A stretch of DNA of 64,000 nt from Phenylobacterium sp. (GTDB lineage Bacteria > Pseudomonadota > Alphaproteobacteria > Caulobacterales > Caulobacteraceae). The notes beneath the pieces are model-generated. The model saw only the letters and a program-made list of their open reading frames with translations, had not been told where the DNA came from and did no database searches. The stretch spans positions 1 to 64,000 of the forward strand of contig NZ_SSMX01000010.1 in assembly GCF_004799515.1 (NCBI RefSeq), given 5' to 3'. The stretch's first letter is position 1. Every line of letters begins with the position of its first letter. Position numbers and translations under genes: made by a program. Below are positions 57,983 through 64,000 of this stretch, in pieces.

Positions 57983-59928
57983 GCTCTAGTCAGCGGCCGG
58001 CGGCGTTTCAACGTCTCGACCACGTCCGCGATCACCGGCGCCCAGGCGCCCGGCGCGGTCTGGCGGCGGATCTCGACCGAGCGGTACCAGGGCATGGCGG
58101 CAGAGGCCGTTCCGTAGCGCCACTCGGGGTTATGGGGCACGAGGGCCAGGCAATCCTTCCCGATCGCGCCTGCCAGGTGCACGACCGAATTCTGCACCGA
58201 GACCACCACGTCCAGCGTCTCGATGAGGCCGGCGAGGTCCTCGAAGTCGTCGATCTCAGCCTTGGGGAAGGCATGGATGTCCCAGTTCAATCCCTCCCGC
58301 ACCGCCTGAAGGTCCGCCTGCGCCTCGCCGTATTGCAGGCTCACGAACTCGCAATCGGGCAGGTTCGCCAGGGGCGCAAGCTGGCTGAGCGCCATGGAGC
58401 GCTGCGCCATGTTCGTCGTGGGCCGGCCGCCGCGCCAGGTGAGGCCGATCCGCAAGCCCTTCGGCCGGGGCCCGAGGCGTTCGCGCCAATGCGCGCAGAC
58501 CTCGGCGCGAGGGCGCAGGTAGGACGCGCCCGGGAAGTCGGCGACCCTGTTTCGGAACAGCTTTCCCAGGCTGCCCATGGCCACCACCCGGTCGAAATCC
58601 GAAAATTGCAGCTCCGCGCTGATCGGGTCCAGGAAGCGCACTCCTGGGAGCGAAGCCGAAAACAGGCGCGTCAGCCGGCCGTCGCAGACGCAGGTGATCT
58701 GGGCGACTCGTGCGAGATCCGGGATCATGCTGGCGAACATCACCTGATCGCCGATGCCCTGCTCGCCTGCGAGCAGGATCCGTTGGCCGCGCACCGTCTC
58801 AAGGTCCAAGTCCAGGGACAGACGCGCGCGCAACTGCGGCGTGACCACGCCGCCCGAGCCTTCGAAGGCCGTGGCGTGGCGCCAGCGCATATCGTAGTCC
58901 GCCCAGCCGCCCTCGAAGTCACCTATCAGCAGGCGCAGGACCGAGCGCCAGAACCGACCGGCCGGCTCCATGGGCTGGAGCCGCACCGCCCTATCCAGGA
59001 TGGAGAGCGCCTCCACATAGTCCCTGAGCGCAGCGCGAGAGCGCCCCATCTTGATCAAGGCTTCATAGGAGCCGGGATCCAGGTCCAGGGCCTCCGAATA
59101 GCTGGCCAGGGCCTCTTCGAACCGCTCCAACCCGAAGTAGGCGTCGCCCTGCGCCAGCAAACCCGCGGCGCGCCGTTCATGCGCCAGCGACCGGTCCGCG
59201 CAGGCCAGGGCCTCCTCGAACCTGTCGCTCTTGGTGAGGAGGGCGCCGAGCTGACGTACAGCCGCGGCGTTGCCTGGATCGATCGCCAGAGCGCGCCGGA
59301 ACAGCCGTTCAGCCTCCTCATCCCGCGCCTGCGCGCGGCGCGCCAGACCGAGGCCCGCCAGCGTGTCCGCCCGATCCGGCGCGAGTTCCAGGGCGCGCTC
59401 GGCGCTGGCGGCCGCCGCGTCGGTCTGGCCCAGCCGCAACTGTACGGCCCCGAGGTTGGCATGGGCGTCTGGATCGAGCGGCGTCGACGTAACCCCCTGC
59501 CGCAGCTGCACCTCCGCGGCTGCGAGATCGCCGGCGCCCACAAGGGCCTTGGCCCAGGCCCGCCGGAACAGGCCCTCCAGTTCCCCAGCGCCCGGACTGG
59601 AGGCGAGCCGCTCGCGCAGGATCTGTTCGGCGTCCTCGAATCGACCCGCCAGGGTCAGCGCGCGGATATAGGTCACCCAACCCTGCTCGCTGGTGGGATC
59701 GGCGGCTGTCGCCGTCGCCAGCAACGGCAAGGCCCGCGCGACTTCCTGGCGTTGCAGGAACAGAACCGCGAGGTTATGCGAGGCCTTGGGATGGTGCGGC
59801 GCGCGGCTCAGGATGTCGCTGTAGAGCCGCTCGGCCTCCGCAACGCGCCCGGCGCGAAGATGCGCCGCCGCGGCTGCGACCTCGGTCTCCATGCCGTCAG
59901 CGGCCATCGAGGAACGACCCGAGTTCAT
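57979..59928 (-). CDS. TPR protein with C-terminal GT9/heptosyltransferase-like domain
   Basis: 649 residues if ATG 59928 is used (59907 and 59964 also possible; none has a strong SD). Residues about 25-330 are TPR repeats with the canonical A-LG-x-x-x-x-x-A-A-x-A pattern (HANLGAVQLRLGQTDAAAAS). About 370-640 contain a glycosyltransferase-like Rossmann half: ILLAGEQGIGDQVMFASMIP, LRIGLTWRGG and LDVVVSVQNSVVHLAGAIGK. Related proteins act in surface or flagellin glycosylation, but this is only suggested. Divergent from a methyltransferase. Confidence 0.82.
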   Translation of the reverse strand: MNSGRSSMAADGMETEVAAAAAHLRAGRVAEAERLYSDILSRAPHHPKASHNLAVLFLQRQEVARALPLLATATAADPTSEQGWVTYIRALTLAGRFEDAEQILRERLASSPGAGELEGLFRRAWAKALVGAGDLAAAEVQLRQGVTSTPLDPDAHANLGAVQLRLGQTDAAAASAERALELAPDRADTLAGLGLARRAQARDEEAERLFRRALAIDPGNAAAVRQLGALLTKSDRFEEALACADRSLAHERRAAGLLAQGDAYFGLERFEEALASYSEALDLDPGSYEALIKMGRSRAALRDYVEALSILDRAVRLQPMEPAGRFWRSVLRLLIGDFEGGWADYDMRWRHATAFEGSGGVVTPQLRARLSLDLDLETVRGQRILLAGEQGIGDQVMFASMIPDLARVAQITCVCDGRLTRLFSASLPGVRFLDPISAELQFSDFDRVVAMGSLGKLFRNRVADFPGASYLRPRAEVCAHWRERLGPRPKGLRIGLTWRGGRPTTNMAQRSMALSQLAPLANLPDCEFVSLQYGEAQADLQAVREGLNWDIHAFPKAEIDDFEDLAGLIETLDVVVSVQNSVVHLAGAIGKDCLALVPHNPEWRYGTASAAMPWYRSVEIRRQTAPGAWAPVIADVVETLKRRRPLTRA

Positions 59929-59996
59929 CGGGTCGGGAATGCCGGAGCGGCAGCGGCAAATCAAGCGCGACGGGTTCTGGCCGCCGGGCGCGTCCT

Positions 59997-60560
59997 ATGG
60001 GAGACTCGGCTGTGACTGAGACGTCCGCCAACCCGGTGATCTCCGAGGAGTATCGCCGCCTGCAACAGGAGCTTCACCGAAACCCCAACTACGGGGTGGC
60101 GTCGATCCAGTTCGCGCCGGTGGTGAAGCGGCTCGCCGATCAGATCGGGGCGACTTCGCTCTCCGACTACGGCGCGGGCAAGATGCACCTCGACCGAACG
60201 CTGCGCGAGCTGGGCGCTGTCCTCGACTACCGGCCCTACGATCCGTCATTCCCGGAGTATGGCGAGCCCAAGCCGGCGGACCTGGTCTGTTGCATCGACG
60301 TCCTGGAGCACATCGAGCCGGACTACCTCGACAATGTGCTCGACGAACTGCGGGCCATCACCGTGGCCCACGGTTTCTTCTCCATCCACACGGGACCGGC
60401 GCAGAAGCACCTCGCCGACGGGCGCAACGCCCACCTGATCCAGCAACCCTCGTCCTGGTGGCTGCCCCGGCTGTGCGAGCGCTTCGAGATCGACATGCTC
60501 AACAAGACGCCGGGCGGCTTCTTCGTGGTGGTCTCGCCCCGCCGGCCAGGCGGCGGCTGA
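59997..60560 (+). CDS. Class I SAM-dependent methyltransferase-like protein
   Basis: 187 residues. SLSDYGAGKMHLDRTL is SAM motif I (DxGxG), DYRPYDPSFPEY gives the acidic end of beta-2, and ADLVCCIDVLEHIEPDYLDNVL is motif IV/post-IV. The C-terminal strands FEIDMLNKTPGGFFVVVSP close the fold. Acceptor unknown; a location beside a glycosyltransferase-like gene suggests a sugar or small-molecule target. Short for the family; convergent with adk (10-bp gap). Confidence 0.78.
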   Translation: MGDSAVTETSANPVISEEYRRLQQELHRNPNYGVASIQFAPVVKRLADQIGATSLSDYGAGKMHLDRTLRELGAVLDYRPYDPSFPEYGEPKPADLVCCIDVLEHIEPDYLDNVLDELRAITVAHGFFSIHTGPAQKHLADGRNAHLIQQPSSWWLPRLCERFEIDMLNKTPGGFFVVVSPRRPGGG

Positions 60561-60570
60561 TCCGGGCCGC

Positions 60571-61143
60571 CTACCCGCGCGTCTTATCCAGCGCCTTGTC
60601 GATGGCCGCGGCGACGGTGTCGATGGAGCCCATGCCGTCGACCTCGACCAGCTTCTTCTGGTCCTCGTAATAGGGCAGCAGCGGCGCGGTCTGGGTGTTG
60701 TAGGCGTCCAGCCGCACCTTGAAGCTTTCCGGATTGTCGTCCGGGCGGCCGCTTTCGGCGAAGCGGCCGGCCACGCGGCTCATCAGCGCCGTGTCATCGA
60801 CCTTCAGGCGCACGACCAGGTCGATGCCCGAGCCGCGGTGCTTCAGCATGATGTCCAGCGCCTCGGCCTGGGCGAGCGTGCGGGGGAAGCCGTCGAAGAT
60901 CGCCCCGCCGGACGCTTCGGCCTCGGGCAGACGCTCCTCGATCAGCTCGATGACGATCTCGTCGGTGACCAGCTCGCCGCGCTCCATGACGCCGGCCACG
61001 CGCTGGCCCAGCTCGGAGCCCGAGGCGATGGCGGCGCGCAGCATGTCGCCCGTGGACAGCTGCACCATCTTGCGGGTCTCGACCAGGCGTTTGGCCTGGG
61101 TGCCCTTGCCCGCCGCCGGCGGCCCAAACAGGATCAGATTCAT
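60571..61143 (-). CDS. adk: Adenylate kinase (short form)
   Basis: 190 residues. P-loop GPPAAGKGTQAKRL, NMP-binding FDGFPRTLAQAEAL, and a short LID without the zinc cysteines (RVAGRFAESGRPDDNPESF). Interconverts ATP+AMP and 2 ADP. Last gene of the spc-type operon after secY (49-bp gap). Confidence 0.98.
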   Translation of the reverse strand: MNLILFGPPAAGKGTQAKRLVETRKMVQLSTGDMLRAAIASGSELGQRVAGVMERGELVTDEIVIELIEERLPEAEASGGAIFDGFPRTLAQAEALDIMLKHRGSGIDLVVRLKVDDTALMSRVAGRFAESGRPDDNPESFKVRLDAYNTQTAPLLPYYEDQKKLVEVDGMGSIDTVAAAIDKALDKTRG

Positions 61144-61192
61144 CAGCCCTCCCGTCGCCGGCCCTCTTGGCGGGACCTGCGAGACTTGTCCC

Positions 61193-62542
61193 CTATCGGC
61201 CCCGGTTGCCGCGCAGCTTCGACTTCTTGATCAGGCCCTCGTACTGGTGCGCCAACAGGTGCGACTGGATCTGGGTCACCGTGTCCATGGTGACGCTGAC
61301 CACGATCAGCACAGAGGTCCCGCCCATGTAGAAGGGCGCGTTGTAATAGCCGATCAGGATCTCCGGCAGCAGGCAGACCACGGCGATGTAGGCCGCCCCG
61401 ATCACGGTCAGGCGCGTCAGCACATAGTCGAGGTACTCGGCCGTGCGCTTGCCGGGCCGGATGCCGGGCATGAAGCCGCCGTACTTGCGCAGGTTCTCCG
61501 CCGTGTCGTCGGGGTTGAACACCACGGAGGTGTAGAAGAAGCAGAAGAAGATGATCAGGGCGCCGTAGAGCACCATGAACAGCGGCCGGCCGTGCTGCAG
61601 CTGGCCCACCGCGCCCGGCAGCCACTGCAGCCAGGTGGGCAGGTTGGCGTTGGCCGCGAAGCCCATCACCGTCGACGGCAGCAGAAGCAGGCTGGAGGCG
61701 AAGATCGGCGGGATCACGCCGGAGGTGTTGATCTTCAACGGCAGGAACGAGGTGTCGCCGCCGAACATGCGGTTGCCCACCTGGCGCTTCGGGTACTGCA
61801 CCAGCAGACGCCGCTGCGAGCGCTCCATGAAGACGATGGCGCAGGTGACGGCCACGACCAGGGCGAAGATGATCAAGAGGCCGCCGCCGCTCATGGCGCC
61901 GGTGTGGACCAGCGAGAAGGCCTGGTTCAGGTAGCGCGGGAACACCGCCACGATGCCCGCGAAGATGATCAGCGAGACGCCATTGCCGACGCCGCGGCTG
62001 GTGATCTGCTCGCCCAGCCACATCAGGAAGAGCGTGCCGCCGGTGAGCGTCGCCACCGTCGAGACCACGAAGAAGAGACCCGGATTGTCGACGATCCCCT
62101 GCCCGGCCTGCAGGCCCATGGCGATGCCGAACGACTGGAACAGGGCCAGGATCACGGTGAGGTAGCGGGTGTACTGGTTGAGCTGCTTGCGCCCCGCCTC
62201 GCCGCCTTCCTTCCGCAGCTTCTCCCACGGCGGATAGACCGTGCCCATCAGCTGCACGATGATCGAGGACGAGATGTAGGGCATCACGTTCAGCGCGAAG
62301 ACGGCCATGTTCCGCACGGCGCCGCCGGAGAACATGTTGAACATCCCCAGGATGCCGCCCGCCTGGCCCTGGAAGGCCTGGGCGAACGCCTGGATGTTGA
62401 TGCCGGGAATCGGGATGTAGCAGCCGATCCGGTAGACGATCATCGCCACCAGGGTGAAGATCAGGCGCTTGTGCAGCTCCGTGGCCTTCGAAAAGGCCTC
62501 GACGTTCAGATTGGCTGCGAGTTGTTCAGCGGCCGAAGCCAT
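61193..62542 (-). CDS. secY: Preprotein translocase subunit SecY
   Basis: 449 residues with ten membrane helices, central pore of the Sec channel. IPGINIQAFAQAF, the plug-region GAVRNMAVFALNVMPYISSSI, LGEQITSRGVGNGVSLIIFAGI and the C-terminal cytosolic loop motif RPGKRTAEYLDYVLTR are canonical. Follows rplO in the standard order. Confidence 0.99.
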   Translation of the reverse strand: MASAAEQLAANLNVEAFSKATELHKRLIFTLVAMIVYRIGCYIPIPGINIQAFAQAFQGQAGGILGMFNMFSGGAVRNMAVFALNVMPYISSSIIVQLMGTVYPPWEKLRKEGGEAGRKQLNQYTRYLTVILALFQSFGIAMGLQAGQGIVDNPGLFFVVSTVATLTGGTLFLMWLGEQITSRGVGNGVSLIIFAGIVAVFPRYLNQAFSLVHTGAMSGGGLLIIFALVVAVTCAIVFMERSQRRLLVQYPKRQVGNRMFGGDTSFLPLKINTSGVIPPIFASSLLLLPSTVMGFAANANLPTWLQWLPGAVGQLQHGRPLFMVLYGALIIFFCFFYTSVVFNPDDTAENLRKYGGFMPGIRPGKRTAEYLDYVLTRLTVIGAAYIAVVCLLPEILIGYYNAPFYMGGTSVLIVVSVTMDTVTQIQSHLLAHQYEGLIKKSKLRGNRGR

Positions 62543-62649
62543 TCACCAATTCCCCTGACACCAATTCCCGGATTTGGGATGAGCCTGACTCACGGTCCCG
62601 ATCAGATAGGACGTACCGGCCTCGTATGCGAGGCCGGAATAGTCGCAGG

Positions 62650-63141
62650 CTAGGCCTCAGCCTCCGCGGCCGGGGCTTCCTTCTTGGTGACGGTGAGCTT
62701 GCCGCCGGCCTTTTCCACGGCTTCGCGGGCCGAGGCGGAGGCGGAGTGGACGGTGAGGTCCAGTTTGGTCTTCAATTCGCCCTTGCCCAGCAGGCGCACG
62801 CCGTCCTTGGCGCGGCGGATGACGCCGGCCTTCAGGAGCTCATCGGCGCCGATGGCCTTCTTGGCGTCCAGTTTGCCGGCGGCGATCGCCTGTTCCAGGC
62901 GCCACAGGTTCACTTCGGCGAAGTCCAGGCGGTTGCGCGACTTGAAGCCGCGCTTGGGCATGCGCATGTGCAGCGGCATCTGGCCGCCTTCGAAGCCGGC
63001 GACGGCGACGCCGGAGCGCGCCTTCTGGCCCTTCACACCACGGCCGGCCGTCTTGCCCTTGCCCGAACCCGGGCCGCGGCCGACGCGCATGCGGCCCTTG
63101 GTGGAGCCCTCGCGCGGGGCCAGTTCGTTGAGCTTGGTCAT
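62650..63141 (-). CDS. rplO: 50S ribosomal protein L15
   Basis: 163 residues from ATG 63141 (MTKLNELAP), preceded by GAGG; a longer in-frame reading from 63174 lacks support. [39 protein letters not shown] are diagnostic. The Ala/Glu-rich tail ([11 protein letters not shown]) is a lineage extension. Confidence 0.98.
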   Translation of the reverse strand: MTKLNELAPREGSTKGRMRVGRGPGSGKGKTAGRGVKGQKARSGVAVAGFEGGQMPLHMRMPKRGFKSRNRLDFAEVNLWRLEQAIAAGKLDAKKAIGADELLKAGVIRRAKDGVRLLGKGELKTKLDLTVHSASASAREAVEKAGGKLTVTKKEAPAAEAEA

Positions 63142-63215
63142 GTGCCTCTCCTCGGAGATCAATCGCCGGGACAAGGCCCCGACTCGGCTATGGATTTGGC
63201 TGGGTGACGAGGGCT

Positions 63216-63395
63216 TTAGCTCTCGATCACCTCCACCATGTGGGCGACCTTGGCGATCATCCCGCGCACCGAGGGGGTGTCCTCGAGCGTGGAGACGCGG
63301 CCGAGACGGTTCAGGCCGAGGCCCGAAAGCGTGGCGCGCTGATCCTTCTTGCGGCGGATCGGGCTGCCGGTCTGACGGACGGTGACGGTAGCCAT
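63216..63395 (-). CDS. rpmD: 50S ribosomal protein L30
   Basis: 59 residues, ATG 63395 to TAA 63216-63218. Reads [20 protein letters not shown], then [11 protein letters not shown] and [18 protein letters not shown], the complete L30 pattern. 3 bp after the rpsE stop. Too short for many gene finders' default thresholds, but unmistakable. Confidence 0.97.
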   Translation of the reverse strand: MATVTVRQTGSPIRRKKDQRATLSGLGLNRLGRVSTLEDTPSVRGMIAKVAHMVEVIES

Positions 63396-63398
63396 GAC

Positions 63399-63992
63399 TT
63401 AGCCCTCCGCGTCGACGGTTTCGGCGGCCGGCGTCGAGGCGCCGTCGGCGCGGCGGCCGATGACATCAGACACCTTCTTGCCGCGCTTGGCGGCGACCTG
63501 GCGGGGCGAAGACTGAGCCTTCAGCGCCTCGAAGGTCGCGCGCACCATGTTGTAGGGGTTGGACGAGCCGACCGACTTGCCGACCACGTCCTGGACGCCC
63601 AGGGTTTCCAGCACCGCACGCATCGGACCGCCGGCGATGACGCCGGTGCCGGGAGGCGCCGAGCGGACCATCACCTTGCCCGCGCCCCAGCGGCCATTGC
63701 CGTCGTGGTGCAGGGTGCGGCTTTCGCGCAGCGGCACGCGGATCATGGTCTTCTTGGCTTCCTCGGTCGCCTTGCGGATGGCTTCCGGCACTTCGCGCGC
63801 CTTGCCATGACCGAAGCCGACGCGGCCCTTCTGGTCGCCGACGACCATGAGGGCGGCGAAGGAGAACCGGCGGCCGCCCTTCACGGTGGCGGCGACGCGG
63901 TTGATGTGCACCAGCTTCTCGACAATCTCGCTGTCGCGCTCTTCTTCGCGCGGGTTGCGGTTGTCGCGGCGGTTGTCGTCCCTGCGAGCCAT
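63399..63992 (-). CDS. rpsE: 30S ribosomal protein S5
   Basis: 197 residues, complete; the start ATG is 8 bp from the right edge. [59 protein letters not shown] and [16 protein letters not shown] are diagnostic. The basic N terminus ([18 protein letters not shown]) is alphaproteobacterial. rplR would be expected just beyond the window. Confidence 0.99.
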   Translation of the reverse strand: MARRDDNRRDNRNPREEERDSEIVEKLVHINRVAATVKGGRRFSFAALMVVGDQKGRVGFGHGKAREVPEAIRKATEEAKKTMIRVPLRESRTLHHDGNGRWGAGKVMVRSAPPGTGVIAGGPMRAVLETLGVQDVVGKSVGSSNPYNMVRATFEALKAQSSPRQVAAKRGKKVSDVIGRRADGASTPAAETVDAEG

Positions 63993-64000
63993 CTGGGTTC

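Noticed and set aside
58132..60015. Long open frame antisense to the TPR-glycosyltransferase gene (about 627 codons)
   Set aside because: High-GC shadow; Arg/Ala/Gln-biased composition without recognisable motifs.

Overview
The window looks like chromosomal core DNA of a high-GC alphaproteobacterium of the Caulobacterales, probably Caulobacteraceae (Phenylobacterium/Caulobacter-like). This rests on a clear MipZ division-site ATPase next to a membrane DnaJ-like gene, an ATP12-family F1 assembly factor, a phasin with PhaR-like palindromes, a candidate EcfG/SigT-type promoter, DUF1489, and alphaproteobacterial-type ribosomal genes. Coding density is very high, many genes overlap by 4 bp (ATGA/GTGA), and GTG starts are common. 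I see no prophage, transposase, CRISPR array or rRNA gene.

Layout. 1-6.4 kb: the end of clpA, then PhyH-HIT and RidA-GDPD-acyltransferase operons. 6.5-13.2 kb: phasin with its control region, a D,D-carboxypeptidase with a SPOR domain, DnaJ-like and mipZ, DUF1489, an enoyl-CoA hydratase, and a cyclic-nucleotide-binding patatin. 13.2-13.5 kb: a short stand-alone unit with a perfect 16S-complementary Shine-Dalgarno, a 20-codon ORF and a strong terminator; this is the most unusual element here. 13.5-18.7 kb: a TonB-dependent receptor divergent from a secreted Ntn-hydrolase acylase. 18.8-23.4 kb: a DUF3574 lipoprotein, isovaleryl-CoA dehydrogenase, a C-terminally anchored lysozyme-fold protein, MgtE. 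23.5-28.3 kb: tRNA-Leu(GAG), a small FliN-like protein, LipB, a SPOR protein, an S9 peptidase, DUF805. 28.3-33.8 kb: the acyl-CoA carboxylase alpha and beta genes, separated by msrB, a REP-like inverted repeat and a BON-domain protein with a stress-sigma-like promoter.

33.8-47.8 kb holds what looks like a conserved string (ATP12, rluC, crcB, rarA, degP) interrupted by accessory genes: DUF1800/DUF1501, a TPR-dioxygenase, a second pseudouridine synthase, and an HxlR/azoreductase/serine-hydrolase group. 47.8-52.7 kb: an MFS exporter, a VOC-VOC-ArsR-SRPBCC operon with a promoter/operator, DUF1801, and a frameshifted nucleotide pyrophosphatase/phosphodiesterase. 52.7-64 kb: the ribosomal alpha operon (rpsM-rpsK-rpoA-rplQ, with its own promoter and terminator) and the distal spc operon (rpsE-rpmD-rplO-secY-adk). 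They are separated by about 5.3 kb carrying a dipeptidase-like amidohydrolase, a type-3 adenine deaminase, a TPR-glycosyltransferase-like protein and a methyltransferase.

Functional themes are branched-chain/propionyl-CoA catabolism (LiuA-like, enoyl-CoA hydratase, PccA/PccB), polyhydroxyalkanoate granule biology (phasin/PhaR), envelope and division (DacC-like, two SPOR proteins, MipZ, GH24, DegP), and translation. All product calls come from reading the sequence; no database search was run.
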